A stretch of DNA of 64,000 nucleotides from G020344215 sp039586575 (GTDB lineage: Bacteria; Gemmatimonadota; Gemmatimonadetes; Palauibacterales; KS3-K002), in contig JBDHKD010000007.1 of assembly GCA_039586575.1 (NCBI GenBank), positions 69,239 through 133,238 on the forward strand, given 5' to 3'. Shown in pieces: positions 19,620 to 30,617 of this stretch (its first letter is position 1; each line of letters begins with the position of its first letter). Below the pieces are notes generated by a model, which saw only the letters and a program-made list of their open reading frames with translations, did no database searches and was not told the DNA's origin. The translations under genes were made by a program, and so were the position numbers.

Positions 19620-21128
19620 TCACTCGTTGTCCGCTTCCTCTGCGTTCGCCCAGGCGGCCGCTGCATGGATCGCGCGCCGCCAACCGCGCAGCAGCGCCTG
19701 GCGCTCACCTACCGACAGCGCCGGCTCGAACTGCCGCTCCAACTTCTGCACCTCGCGCAATTCGTCCGGCGCCGACCAGTAACCCGTCGATAGACCGGCC
19801 AGCGCCGCGGCACCCAGCGCCGTCGTCTCGACCATGGCCGGTCGGCCTACCGGGACTCCGGCGATGTCCGCCTGGAACTGCATCAGCCAGTCGTTCGCCG
19901 CGGCACCGCCGTCGGCCCGCAGCTCGCGTACCGGGTGTCCCCAGTCCGCCCCCATCGCCGCCATCAAGTCGTGGGCCGAATAAGCCATCGCTTCGAGCGA
20001 CGCTCGCACTAGATGCGCTCGCCCGCTCCCCCGGGTCAAGCCGACCAGAGTCCCCCGTGCCGCGGCCAGCCAGTGGGGCGCGCCCAGACCGACAAAGGCC
20101 GGCACGAAATAGACTCCGTCGTTCGACTCGAGCGACCGGGCCAGCTCCTCGGTCTCCGCCGCGCTCTCCACCAGACCCAGCCCGTCTCGCAGCCACTGCA
20201 CCGCGGCGCCGGCGATGAAGACCGAGCCCTCCAGCGCGTAGGTGGCACCGCCGTGCGGCCCGCAGGCCACCGTCGTCAGCAGTCCATGCTGCGACGGGAC
20301 GAGCTCGTCACCCGTGTGGACCAGCAAGAAGGCACCCGTCCCGTACGTGCACTTCGCCTGGCCCGGCTCCCAGCAGCCCTGTCCGTAGAGCGCCGCCTGC
20401 TGATCGCCCATCGCCGACGCCACGGGCGCCTCCAGGCCGATCGCCGCCGCGTCGGTCATGCCGAACACGCCGCCCGACGGCATGACCTCGGGCAGCAGCG
20501 CCCCGGGAACGCCGAGCGTCCGGCAGAGGTCGGGGTCCCAGCGCCGCTCGTCGATACGGAAGAGCTGCGTGCGCGAGGCGTTGGTCGGCTCCGTCGCGTG
20601 GACCCGGCCGCCGCTCAGCTTCCAGATGAGCCAGCTGTCGATGGTGCCCGCCGCCAGCTCGCCCGCCTCGGCCCGCCCGCGGGCGCCGGGCACCTGGTCG
20701 AGGATCCAGGCGATCTTGGTGCCCGAGAAGTAGGGGTCGATCACCAGGCCCGAGCGCTCCCGGATGAACGCCGCGTGCCCGGCGTCCTTGAGCGCCTGGC
20801 ACTCCGGCGCCGTACGCCGGCACTGCCATACGATGGCGCGATGGACCGGCTCGCCCGTCGCCCGCTCCCAGACCACCACCGTCTCCCGCTGGTTCGTGAT
20901 CCCGATCCCAGCGACGTCGGTCGGCCTCAGGCCGCCGGCCGCTAACGCTCCCTGCACGGTCGCCTGCACCGACCGCCAGATCTCTTGCGGGTCGTGTTCC
21001 ACCCAACCCGGCCGTGGGTAGTGCTGCTCGATCTCCCGGTAGGCACGCCCCACAACGCGACCGTCACGGTCCACCGCCAGCACCGTTGTGCCCGTCGTAC
21101 CCTGATCGACAGCGAGGATCACCGCCAT
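19620..21128 (-). CDS. glpK: Glycerol kinase
   Basis: FGGY-family kinase converting glycerol to sn-glycerol-3-phosphate, 502 residues, normal length. The N-terminal ATPase motif ILAVDQGTTGTTVLAVD, the substrate-binding ITNQRETVVVWER, FSGTKIAWILDQVPG and the C-terminal signature VRELRADGGAAANDWLMQ are visible. The glycerophosphodiesterase and GlpD-like genes are 6.5-10 kb away on the opposite strand, so glycerol genes are near each other without forming one operon, and no glycerol facilitator is seen. It is eight bases downstream of the small membrane protein gene. Confidence 0.97.
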   Translation of the reverse strand: MAVILAVDQGTTGTTVLAVDRDGRVVGRAYREIEQHYPRPGWVEHDPQEIWRSVQATVQGALAAGGLRPTDVAGIGITNQRETVVVWERATGEPVHRAIVWQCRRTAPECQALKDAGHAAFIRERSGLVIDPYFSGTKIAWILDQVPGARGRAEAGELAAGTIDSWLIWKLSGGRVHATEPTNASRTQLFRIDERRWDPDLCRTLGVPGALLPEVMPSGGVFGMTDAAAIGLEAPVASAMGDQQAALYGQGCWEPGQAKCTYGTGAFLLVHTGDELVPSQHGLLTTVACGPHGGATYALEGSVFIAGAAVQWLRDGLGLVESAAETEELARSLESNDGVYFVPAFVGLGAPHWLAAARGTLVGLTRGSGRAHLVRASLEAMAYSAHDLMAAMGADWGHPVRELRADGGAAANDWLMQFQADIAGVPVGRPAMVETTALGAAALAGLSTGYWSAPDELREVQKLERQFEPALSVGERQALLRGWRRAIHAAAAWANAEEADNE

Positions 21129-21135
21129 GGCGGCC

Positions 21136-21546
21136 TCAGCTCTTCTGTCCCCAGGTGAATGGTTTCACCTTCAGCGCCGGATTCAACGACTCCAAGCGCG
21201 CCAGTAGGTCCTCGATCCCTTCCATGTTGCCGTATAGGTTCAGCGAACCGCCGTCATGCTCCAGATAGTAGCCGCGCCCGACGCGCGTGATCCCTTTGAT
21301 CTGATCGACGCTCATCTTCAGACGACCGATCATACTGCGGAACTCGACCACTCCGTCATCCCCCAGGCTCACCGCTACCGGCGACTTGAGAATCTGATGC
21401 CAACGCCAGCCTAGCACGAGCAAGAAGGCGACGAAGAACAGCTGTGGCTCGGCGTAGAAGACACCGAAGATCGTCAGCCCCGTCAGCAAGGCGAGGAACC
21501 CGAGCGTGAAGACGAGCGTCGACCGCCTGGCCCTGTACGTTTTCAT
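21136..21546 (-). CDS. Small two-helix membrane protein with a PH-like tail
   Basis: 136-residue protein I cannot assign. Two adjacent hydrophobic segments (residues about 10-30 and 33-50) are followed by a soluble region of short strands, VSLGDDGVVEFRSMIGRLKM and YYLEHDGGSLNLYGNMEG, a pattern seen in bacterial PH-like (YcxB/DUF304-style) proteins. Its ATG overlaps the mtnA stop by four bases (ATGA) and glpK follows after eight bases, so it is embedded in the maf-mtnA-glpK run. Function unknown. Confidence 0.72.
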   Translation of the reverse strand: MKTYRARRSTLVFTLGFLALLTGLTIFGVFYAEPQLFFVAFLLVLGWRWHQILKSPVAVSLGDDGVVEFRSMIGRLKMSVDQIKGITRVGRGYYLEHDGGSLNLYGNMEGIEDLLARLESLNPALKVKPFTWGQKS

Positions 21547-22580
21547 CTCATCGAGTCCGACAGATCGCCGGGGTCGTGTATCCCACGCTCCGTTAGGATC
21601 CCGCTGATCAACGCCGCCGGTGTAACGTCGAACGCCGGGCTGTAAACCGCAACATCGTCGGGGGCTGTCTGACGACCGAAGCCGTGCCGCAGCTCGTCCG
21701 CCCCACGCTCCTCGATCGGTATCGCGTCGCCCGACGCGAGGTCGAAGTCGAACGACGACGACGGCGCCGCCACGTAGAAGGGGATCCCGTGATGCCGCGC
21801 CGCAACCGCCAGCCCGTAGGTCCCGATCTTGTTCGCCACGTCCCCATTCGCGACGATCCGGTCGGCACCCACCATGACCAGGTCGACGCCCAGGTTCTTC
21901 ATCGCGGCCGCCGCCATGTTGTCGGTGAGCACCGTCACGTCGATGCCGGCGCGGCTCAGCTCCCAGGCGGTCAACCGGCTCCCCTGGAGCAGCGGGCGCG
22001 TCTCCGTCGCTAGGACTCGGACCCGTAGCCCGCGCTCGGCGGCCAGGTAGACGGGCGCCAGCGCCGTGCCGATCCCGCCCGTCGCCAGGGCACCCGCGTT
22101 GCAGTGGGTCAGCACGGTCGACCCGTCCTGGAGCAGCGTCAGGCCGTGCTCGCCGATGCGGCGGCACATGTCGCGGTCCTCATCGAGGATGGCCTGCGCC
22201 TCGCGGCGCATCGCCTCCCAGCGCTCGCTCGGGCTGGCGTTTGCCAGCCGCTCGGCGACCGCGACGACCCGGTCGACCGCCCAGGCGAGGTTCGCCCCGG
22301 TGGGCCTGGCATCGCGGATCCGTGCCGCCGCTGCAGCGACACGCGCCCGGAAGTCGGCCTCCGATTCGTCCACGTGCGACTTGAGCGACGCGACCAGGCC
22401 CATGGCGCCGGCGATGCCGATGGCCGGTGCGCCGCGCACGCGCAGGCTCTGGATCGCCTCGACGACGTCATCGACGTCGTGGAGATCGATCTCCCTGTAC
22501 TCGGTCGGTAGAAGGGTTTGATCGATGATGCGCACGGCATCATCGTGCCAGCGGACTGCGCGCGGAATGTCGATCGACAC
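21543..22580 (-). CDS. mtnA: S-methyl-5-thioribose-1-phosphate isomerase
   Basis: Methionine-salvage enzyme interconverting methylthioribose-1-phosphate and methylthioribulose-1-phosphate. The eIF2B-like fold signatures RVRGAPAIGIAGAMGLV, LTHCNAGALATGGIGTALAP (catalytic Cys), ETRPLLQGSRLTAWEL and VGADRIVANGDVANKIGTY (catalytic Asp) are all present. GTG at 22580 gives 345 residues, the usual length; a longer frame runs back into maf but lacks family similarity. No ribosome binding site is clear. Other salvage genes (mtnB-D) are not in the window. Confidence 0.93.
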   Translation of the reverse strand: MSIDIPRAVRWHDDAVRIIDQTLLPTEYREIDLHDVDDVVEAIQSLRVRGAPAIGIAGAMGLVASLKSHVDESEADFRARVAAAAARIRDARPTGANLAWAVDRVVAVAERLANASPSERWEAMRREAQAILDEDRDMCRRIGEHGLTLLQDGSTVLTHCNAGALATGGIGTALAPVYLAAERGLRVRVLATETRPLLQGSRLTAWELSRAGIDVTVLTDNMAAAAMKNLGVDLVMVGADRIVANGDVANKIGTYGLAVAARHHGIPFYVAAPSSSFDFDLASGDAIPIEERGADELRHGFGRQTAPDDVAVYSPAFDVTPAALISGILTERGIHDPGDLSDSMR

Positions 22581-22606
22581 TGTCGGCGTCTGGGGGGCTG
22601 AGACGG

Positions 22607-23227
22607 TCAGTCGAGCTCGACCAGTCGGCCGAACGCGTATCGCCAGCCGCAGCGGCGAAACAATTCGAGTAGTCTCTGAATCGGCAGGCCCATCACGTTG
22701 AAGTAGTCGCCCTCGATGCGCTCGACGATCGCCGCACCGAAACCCTGGATGCCGTAGGCGCCTGCCTTGTCCATGGGCTCTTCGGTCGCAACGTATTCCT
22801 GGCATTCACGGGGGTCAAGCGAACGGAACCAGACTCGCGTCGTTTCGACCGCACTCTCTACGCGCTCCGGCGCCGCGACCGCCACCCCCGTGTAGACCAC
22901 GTGCTCGTCACCCTCCAGCCGGCAGACCATCTGGACCGCCTCCTCGCGGGTGCCCGGCTTGCCCAGGATCTCGCCGCGATGGACGACCAGCGTGTCGCAG
23001 CCGATGGCCAGCGCGCCATCCGTCCGCGCCGCTTCCGCCTTCGCCCGGGCCAGCCGCTGAGCGGCCTCGGCGGGCCCCTCGCCCGGTCGCAGCGACTCGT
23101 CGACTTCGGGCACCTGGGCGGTGTATTCCAGCCCGAGCCGCGCCAGCAGCTCGGCACGGCGCGGCGACCGCGAGGCGAGTATCAATCTTGGAGCATCCAC
23201 GGCGGATAAGCTGGGCGCGGCCGCCAC
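22607..23227 (-). CDS. maf: Maf-type nucleoside triphosphate pyrophosphatase
   Basis: House-cleaning NTPase that hydrolyses non-canonical or dTTP/UTP nucleotides; also linked to septum control. 206 residues. Family hallmarks are LILASRSPRRAELLARLG near the N-terminus, QVPEVDESLRPGEGP, AIGCDTLVVHRGEILGKPG, and the C-terminal KAGAYGIQGFGAAIVERIEG with YFNVMGLPIQRL. It heads the minus-strand run maf-mtnA-glpK and is divergent from the GNAT gene at 23346, whose promoter must lie in the 118 bp between them or inside maf. Confidence 0.94.
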   Translation of the reverse strand: MAAAPSLSAVDAPRLILASRSPRRAELLARLGLEYTAQVPEVDESLRPGEGPAEAAQRLARAKAEAARTDGALAIGCDTLVVHRGEILGKPGTREEAVQMVCRLEGDEHVVYTGVAVAAPERVESAVETTRVWFRSLDPRECQEYVATEEPMDKAGAYGIQGFGAAIVERIEGDYFNVMGLPIQRLLELFRRCGWRYAFGRLVELD

Positions 23228-23345
23228 CCTTGCACAAGCCCGACCGGTTGGGTACCCGGAATGTCCTGTCGGCGTACCTTCTTGCGCAGGAGTCGATGAA
23301 CGTCACGACGAGGCGCCAACGCGACCGAGGCACGGAGACATGCGG

Positions 23346-24167
23346 ATGATCGGGCACGGCGAAACCAGGTTGACCAAGCGGCTGGAGGGCGCCGAGATCG
23401 CCGCCTGGGGCGACTTCTACCGGGCGGCGGCGCCGGCCTCTGCCGCCGCCTGTGGACTCGGCATGTACGAGAACCACGGGACTCTGGCCGTCCGTGCCGC
23501 GGCCGCCGACGTGCTGGGACTCAACCGTGTCCTCGGGCTGGGCGTCGAGCGGCCCGCCAGCGATGCCGATATCGCAGACTTGGTCGACTCTTTCACGGGC
23601 GCGAAGGTCCCGCGCTTCTTCGTCCAGCCGAGCCCGCTGGCGTCCGCCACCCTGGGCGTGCAGCTCGAGGCGCGCGGGTTCCGGCACTACAACAACTGGG
23701 TGAAGCTCTACCGAGACACCACGCCGCCGCCGCCGGTCTCGACCGATCTGGCGATCCGGCTGATCGATGCGGACCGGGCGGCCGACTTCGGGCGCATCGT
23801 GGCGACTTGCTTCGATTGGCCGGCACCGGCGGCCGGCTGGGTGGCGGACCTGGTGGGGCGCGACGGCTGGCGGTGCTACATAGCGTTCGACGGCGACACG
23901 CCGGCGGCCACCGGCGCGCTGCACGTTCAGGACGGGGTGGGCTGGATCGATTTCGCGACCACGCTGCCCGAGTACCGGGGCCGCGGGGCGCAGAGCGCGA
24001 TTCTGGCGCGGCGGATCGGCGACGCCGCCGAGCTCGGTTGCGAGTTACTGGTCGTCGAGACGGCGGAGGACAGGCCCGAGAAGCCGGCGCCGTCCTTCCG
24101 CAACCAGCTGCGGTTCAGCTTTCAGGTCGCCTACGTACGGCCCAACTACATCTACACGAGCGAGTGA
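23346..24167 (+). CDS. GNAT-family N-acetyltransferase, two-half architecture
   Basis: 273-residue protein. The C-terminal half is a recognisable GNAT domain with the acetyl-CoA-binding loop LPEYRGRGAQSAILARRIGD and a preceding strand VGWIDFATT. The N-terminal half (residues 1-120) is less conserved and carries FFVQPSPLASATLG. The end of the domain, FSFQVAYVRPNYIYTSE, resembles a group of two-domain acetyltransferases of unknown substrate. ATG at 23346 has GGAG eight bases upstream; ATG at 23340 is an alternative. The gene is monocistronic, flanked by the divergent maf and a convergent secreted protein 14 bp away. Confidence 0.85.
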   Translation: MIGHGETRLTKRLEGAEIAAWGDFYRAAAPASAAACGLGMYENHGTLAVRAAAADVLGLNRVLGLGVERPASDADIADLVDSFTGAKVPRFFVQPSPLASATLGVQLEARGFRHYNNWVKLYRDTTPPPPVSTDLAIRLIDADRAADFGRIVATCFDWPAPAAGWVADLVGRDGWRCYIAFDGDTPAATGALHVQDGVGWIDFATTLPEYRGRGAQSAILARRIGDAAELGCELLVVETAEDRPEKPAPSFRNQLRFSFQVAYVRPNYIYTSE

Positions 24168-24181
24168 CGGTAGCGCGTCGC

Positions 24182-25423
24182 TCAGAACTTGCGGATGAGG
24201 ACGTCGTCACACGGCACGCGTGCCAGCTCGAGGCCCCCGAGTACGTGACCGACGGCGGCGACGTAGCGGTCCGATCGCTCCTCGATGTCGTCGTATAGGG
24301 TGAGCGACCGGTTGCTGAAGAAGTACTCTTCCGAGTAAACGTTGAGCTCGGCCACACGTAACGGCCCGCCGGGCTCCTGCGCCAGCACCATCTGCCCGGC
24401 GGCGCGCAGCGGCTCGCCGTGTGACAGGAGCGCTGCCGTGATCGCCGCGCCGCTCAAGTCGAACCCTTGCATCGACGTGCGCGCCACGCGGATCACCCCG
24501 TAGCGGTCGGCCACGTAGATGTAGCGGCCCGGGCGCAGCCGCGAGAGCGTTTGCGGCGTGAGCACCGGGTAACCGAGCCAACGGCCGCCCGAAGTCTCGT
24601 AGTCGCGATAGCGCTGCTGGAGGACCGCGGTGCCGTCTTTGTTCACGAACAGTACCGAGTCCGCCCCCGCCTCGAGCTGCGCGATGAGCGACGGCGCTGG
24701 TACGAAGCCGTAGACATCGCGCACCGCATCCGCCAGGCTGAAGCTGCGATTCTCGTCCAGCAACCGCTGGAAACCCTGCCGATCACGGATTACCGGCTCC
24801 GGTGGCAAGGCGTAGAGCTCGTAGGAGGGATCGAGGCCGAACTCTATCGCGCGCGGCGGCCCCGCGCCGGCGCGGCCGCTGTCGACCGCGGCCAGGTACC
24901 GGGCCACGGCACTGCTGTAACGGGCCACCGGGCCGGTCACCTCCTCGGTGATCCCGGCGACCTGGGCGCGCTGCGCCCATATCAGCCAGCGGTGCTCCTG
25001 CACAGTGAACACCTGTACCATCACGTTCTCGCCGACGACGGTCCCTTCCAGAAAGCGGCCCGGGTAGCCCGGCGGCAGCGCGTGCGGGAGTGTGTCCGCC
25101 GGCTGAATCTCCTCCAGTGCCACGCCACCGGTCGGCACCCAAAGTCGGCGCGTTACCGCGCGCGACGCGGCGGGGCCGGCAGCGATGATCCGAAAGGTCG
25201 TGCGGACGAGATCGGTGGTGTCCGGCAGGTCGGCCGACAGATCGAGGGGACCGAGGACCCAATAGCCGGAGTCGGTGGGCAGGTGACGGTTGAGCGCCGC
25301 CACGGCCGCCTGCTGCCAACTGGACGGACCTTCGTAGGCGACGGCGTTGGGGTCCCAGGCAACCTGAGCGTGAGCGCTGGAGCCGGCGAGTAGCAGGGCG
25401 AGCAGCGATAGCGATCTCAGCAC
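24182..25423 (-). CDS. Secreted protein of unknown function
   Basis: 413-residue protein with a clear signal peptide (MLRSLSLLALLLAGSSAHAQ) and no further membrane segment. I do not recognise a domain. The mature part is strand-rich, contains four cysteines or fewer, and has LYDDIEERSDRYVAAVGHVL near its end. It starts with GTG four bases after the dtd stop, with AAAGGGA upstream, so it is probably co-transcribed with dtd, an odd pairing of a periplasmic protein with a cytoplasmic tRNA-editing enzyme. Confidence 0.78.
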   Translation of the reverse strand: MLRSLSLLALLLAGSSAHAQVAWDPNAVAYEGPSSWQQAAVAALNRHLPTDSGYWVLGPLDLSADLPDTTDLVRTTFRIIAAGPAASRAVTRRLWVPTGGVALEEIQPADTLPHALPPGYPGRFLEGTVVGENVMVQVFTVQEHRWLIWAQRAQVAGITEEVTGPVARYSSAVARYLAAVDSGRAGAGPPRAIEFGLDPSYELYALPPEPVIRDRQGFQRLLDENRSFSLADAVRDVYGFVPAPSLIAQLEAGADSVLFVNKDGTAVLQQRYRDYETSGGRWLGYPVLTPQTLSRLRPGRYIYVADRYGVIRVARTSMQGFDLSGAAITAALLSHGEPLRAAGQMVLAQEPGGPLRVAELNVYSEEYFFSNRSLTLYDDIEERSDRYVAAVGHVLGGLELARVPCDDVLIRKF

Positions 25424-25427
25424 CGGT

Positions 25428-25868
25428 CTAGTCCCTTTCGATGATCAGTGTCACGGGGCCGTCGTTCACAAACTCGACCTCCATCATGGCACCGAAGGAG
25501 CCGCTGGCGACCGGGATCGCTCCCTGGCGCAGCAGGTCGACGAAGTCGTCGTACAAACGCTCCGCTTGCGCCGGCTCGGCGGCGTCCACGAAGGACGGGC
25601 GCCGCCCCTTACGGACATCGCCGTACAGGGTGAACTGCGAGACGACGAGTATCTCACCGCCGACCTCATCGATCGGCAGGTTCATCTTCCCCGCGCTGTC
25701 GGGGAACAGGCGCAGCCCGCGCACTTTGTCCGCCATCCAGCGGAGCTGCTCCTCGCCGTCACCCTGGGTGAAGCCGACCAGCAGCAGATAGCCGCGCCCG
25801 ACGGAGCCGACGACCTCCCCGCCGATGCGGACTTCAGCTTTGGAAACGCGCTGCAGTACGACACGCAT
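25428..25868 (-). CDS. dtd: D-aminoacyl-tRNA deacylase
   Basis: Removes D-amino acids (and glycine from tRNA-Ala) from mischarged tRNAs. 146 residues from the ATG at 25868, which begins MRVVLQRVSKAEV as in most DTD proteins; a longer frame upstream is not supported. The two active-site signatures SQFTLYGDVRKGRRPSF and the C-terminal FVNDGPVTLIIE (cis Gly-Pro) are intact. The repeat-rich spacer at 25942-26059 separates it from glmS upstream. Confidence 0.95.
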   Translation of the reverse strand: MRVVLQRVSKAEVRIGGEVVGSVGRGYLLLVGFTQGDGEEQLRWMADKVRGLRLFPDSAGKMNLPIDEVGGEILVVSQFTLYGDVRKGRRPSFVDAAEPAQAERLYDDFVDLLRQGAIPVASGSFGAMMEVEFVNDGPVTLIIERD

Positions 25869-25941
25869 GGGGGAGGAAAGTGGGCGGGTTCCGGGGCTTT
25901 GCGCAACTGCCGTGGCCGTTCTGGCCCGGTTGGCCAAGACC

Positions 25942-26059
25942 GGTAGATCAGTAGGTCAGTAGTTCGGTGGGTCAGTGACTACAATCCCACACGGGTCTAC
26001 TGATCTACTGATCTACTGACCTACTGATCTACTGACCTACTGACCTACTGACCCACTAG
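25942..26059. repeat. Inverted octamer repeat arrays between glmS and dtd
   Basis: Right arm, 25996-26059: eight adjoining 8-bp units, TCTACTGA or CCTACTGA with one CCCACTAG at the end. Left arm, about 25942-25976, contains the reverse complement series (TCAGTAGA/TCAGTAGG-like, slightly degenerate). The arms can pair in several registers around an ~18-base loop and would form a long hairpin just after the glmS stop codon at 26063 on the minus strand. Confidence 0.9.
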
Positions 26060-26062
26060 CCC

Positions 26063-27892
<1,830 letters not shown>

Positions 27893-27912
27893 TTAGCCGT
27901 CCGCGTTTCTCT

Positions 27913-29301
27913 CTAATCGCCGGCGCACGCCACGATGGCCCCGGCCTCGTCCACCAAATCCCGAAGTTCCGCCGCTCGTTCGCTGGGACCCTCTGCGATG
28001 ACTCGCAAGATTGGTTCCGTCCCGGAAGCCCGGCAATGGAGCCACATTCGGCGATCGCGCCAGCGCAGGTGGATCCCGTCCCGGCGGTCGATCTCCGCGC
28101 CGGGGAAAGCCCCGGCGATGGCGCCGGTCACCTCATCCAGGGGCGCTTTTCCCCGCGGAAAGCGGTTCTTGACGATCGTAAACTGTGGATACCCCGCAAC
28201 AACCTCCAGGAGCCCACTCCCTCCCTCCGCCAGGAGCTGTAGGATCATAGCCACTGCCAGCGGCGCGTCACGGGTGAGGTGCAGCGCCGGCAGGATCACC
28301 CCGCCGTTCCCTTCACCGCCGACCACGGCGCTGACCTCCCGCATCGCCAGCGCCACGTTGGCCTCGCCGACCGGCGCCTGGTGGTACGGCGCCCCGGCCT
28401 CGGCACACACCGTTTCGACGATCTGACTGGTCGATAGGTTGGCGACCACCGGGCCCGGCCGGCGCGACAGCACGAGGCGCGCCGCCAGCGCCAGCGTGTA
28501 GTCCTCGCCGATCGCGCGGCCCCTCTCGTCGACCAGCGCCAGCCGGTCCACGTCGGGATCGACCGCCATCCCGAGGTCGGCGCTTTCCCGCGGGACCCGC
28601 CCGCACAACTCCACCATGTTGGCGGGGACGGGCTCCGGCTCCCGGGAGAACAGGCCGTCGGGCTCCAGCTCGATGCCCACGACCTCCACACCGAGCCGCT
28701 CGAGCAGCGTCGGCAGGATGACGCCGCCGGCGCCACGGGCACAGTCGAGGACGACCTTGAAGCGGCGGGCCGCGATACGTTCGACGTCGATCAGGTCGAG
28801 ACCCAGGACCGCCTCGATGTGCCGCTCGACGGCGCCGGGCACTTCGTCCGCCGCGCCCAGTTCGCTCTCCTCGTAGGCCGGCGGCCGCTCGGCCGGGAGC
28901 CCGGCCAGGAACGCCGCACCCTGATCCGGCGTCAGGAAGGCGCCCTCCGGGCCCGCCAGCTTCAGCGCGTTCCACTCCTTAGGGTTATGGCTCGCCGTCA
29001 CTACAATCCCGCCGGCGAGTCCGCTCCTCTCGATCTCCAACAGCGCCGTCGGCGTCGGAACCAGGCCCAGGTCGCTGACCCGGCAGCCGGCCGACCGGAG
29101 GCCTGCCGTCGCCGCCCGCACGTAGCCCGGGCCACTGGGCCGCGAGTCGCGGGCGATGACCAGGTGCTCGCCCCACCCCTGCTGGCGGACGTACGTCCCA
29201 AACGCGGCCGCGAACTGCGCGACCACCTCCGGGTCCAGATCGATGCCCACCCGGCCGCGGATCCCCGATACGCTGACGATCAGACCTGCCGGCAAATCCA
29301 T
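27913..29301 (-). CDS. glmM: Phosphoglucosamine mutase (alpha-D-phosphohexomutase)
   Basis: Converts glucosamine-6-phosphate to glucosamine-1-phosphate. 462 residues with four domain signatures: catalytic serine loop VVTASHNPKEWNALK, metal loop AVDPDVDRLALVDERG, sugar-binding VGGEGNGGVILP and phosphate-binding CRASGTEPILRVIAEG. Some phosphoglucomutase or phosphomannomutase paralogues look alike, but adjacency to glmS (20 bp) supports GlmM. ATG at 29301 is followed directly by SVSGIRGRVG, the family start. Confidence 0.92.
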   Translation of the reverse strand: MDLPAGLIVSVSGIRGRVGIDLDPEVVAQFAAAFGTYVRQQGWGEHLVIARDSRPSGPGYVRAATAGLRSAGCRVSDLGLVPTPTALLEIERSGLAGGIVVTASHNPKEWNALKLAGPEGAFLTPDQGAAFLAGLPAERPPAYEESELGAADEVPGAVERHIEAVLGLDLIDVERIAARRFKVVLDCARGAGGVILPTLLERLGVEVVGIELEPDGLFSREPEPVPANMVELCGRVPRESADLGMAVDPDVDRLALVDERGRAIGEDYTLALAARLVLSRRPGPVVANLSTSQIVETVCAEAGAPYHQAPVGEANVALAMREVSAVVGGEGNGGVILPALHLTRDAPLAVAMILQLLAEGGSGLLEVVAGYPQFTIVKNRFPRGKAPLDEVTGAIAGAFPGAEIDRRDGIHLRWRDRRMWLHCRASGTEPILRVIAEGPSERAAELRDLVDEAGAIVACAGD

Positions 29302-29391
29302 GACGGATTCCCTCCCATGAGCCGCCGACTAAATAAACCCACGGCGGCCGCCGCTCAATAGGCCGGCCTCGCTGGACGGGGCCACCGCCGC

Positions 29392-29411
29392 GGAGTAGAC
29401 TTCTCTACTCC
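29392..29411. other. Perfect 8-bp hairpin in the glmM / PLP-enzyme divergent spacer
   Basis: GGAGTAGA, a 4-base loop CTTC and TCTACTCC make a perfect stem. It lies in the 162 bp between two divergent starts, so it could be an operator or sit in the leader of the plus-strand gene. No riboswitch consensus (S-box or other) is recognised around it. Confidence 0.5.
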
Positions 29412-29463
29412 TCAGCCCAATCACGGTGAAGCGAACACGATAACTGCTAGCGACGGAGTATCC

Positions 29464-30615
29464 GTGCCTGACAACGAACTGCGCTTCGGCACCCGCGCCA
29501 TCCACGCCGGCCAGCAGCCGGACCCGACGACCGGCGCCATCATGACGCCCATCTATCAGACCTCCACCTACGCCCAGGAAGGCATCGGGGTCCATAAGGG
29601 CTACGAGTACGCCCGGGTCTCCAACCCGACCCGCACGGCGCTGGAGGCCAACGTCGCCGCCCTGGAAGGGGCGGCGCACGGTGCCGCTTTCGCCTCCGGG
29701 GTCGCCGCCATCGAGGCGTTGGCCAAGCTGCGCTCCAGTGGCGAACATATCATCTGTGGCGCCAACGTGTACGGCGGCACCGACCGGCTGTTCCGCCAGG
29801 TGCTGGCGCGGCTGGGACTCGAGTTCTCGTTCGTCGACACGCGTGAGCCTGCGGCGATCGCGGAGGCCGTCCGCGACAACACGCGGATGATCCTCATCGA
29901 GACGCCGACCAACCCGCTCATGCATATCACCGACATCGCCGCGGCAGCCGAGATCGCTCACGAGCGCGGCGCCTGGTTGGTGGTCGACAACACTTTCGCC
30001 ACCCCCTACTTCCAGCGCCCACTCGACCTCGGCGCCGATGCGGTCGTCCACTCGAGCACCAAGTACCTCAACGGACACAGCGACGTGGTGGGCGGTCTCG
30101 TGCTCACATCGAACGACAAGATCATCGAAGGGCTGCGCTTCATGCAGAAGTCGGCGGGCGCGGTGCCCGGGCCCATGGACTGCTGGCTGGTGCTGCGCGG
30201 CACCAAGACGCTGCACGTCCGCATGGACGTCCACGATCGCAACGGTCGCCGCATTGCCGAGTGGCTGGAGCAGGATAAGCGGGTCGAGAAGGTGCTTTTC
30301 GCCGGCCTGCCGTCGCACCCGCAGCACGACCTGGCGGTGCGCCAGATGAGCGGCTTCGGCGGGATGATCTCGTTGGAATTGGGGAGCAAGGAGCGCGCCG
30401 ACAGGTTCTGTCGCGCCACACGCGTCTTCACGCTGGCCGAGAGCCTGGGCGGCGTCGAGAGCCTTATTTCCCATCCCGCCGCCATGACCCACGGTGCGGT
30501 ACCGAAGGAGTTGCGCGAGCAGATGGGGATAACCGACGGCTTGGTGCGGCTCTCGGTGGGGATCGAGGACGTCGAGGACTTGATAGAGGATCTGGATCGG
30601 GCGATACCGGGGTGA
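29464..30615 (+). CDS. Cys/Met-metabolism PLP enzyme (cystathionine gamma-synthase/lyase family)
   Basis: Trans-sulfuration family enzyme, 383 residues. Family motifs: FGTRAIHAGQQPDPTTGAIM, YEYARVSNPTRTALE, VYGGTDRLFRQV, LIETPTNPLMHITDI, DNTFATPYFQRPL and the PLP lysine in HSSTKYLNGHSDVVGG. The SHP segment SLGGVESLISHPAAMTH and the length fit either cystathionine gamma-lyase, gamma-synthase or O-succinylhomoserine sulfhydrylase; residues that separate these cannot be judged by eye. The start is GTG. It is followed directly by the CAGTAGGT repeat array and then purD. Confidence 0.9.
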   Translation: MPDNELRFGTRAIHAGQQPDPTTGAIMTPIYQTSTYAQEGIGVHKGYEYARVSNPTRTALEANVAALEGAAHGAAFASGVAAIEALAKLRSSGEHIICGANVYGGTDRLFRQVLARLGLEFSFVDTREPAAIAEAVRDNTRMILIETPTNPLMHITDIAAAAEIAHERGAWLVVDNTFATPYFQRPLDLGADAVVHSSTKYLNGHSDVVGGLVLTSNDKIIEGLRFMQKSAGAVPGPMDCWLVLRGTKTLHVRMDVHDRNGRRIAEWLEQDKRVEKVLFAGLPSHPQHDLAVRQMSGFGGMISLELGSKERADRFCRATRVFTLAESLGGVESLISHPAAMTHGAVPKELREQMGITDGLVRLSVGIEDVEDLIEDLDRAIPG

Positions 30616-30617
30616 GG

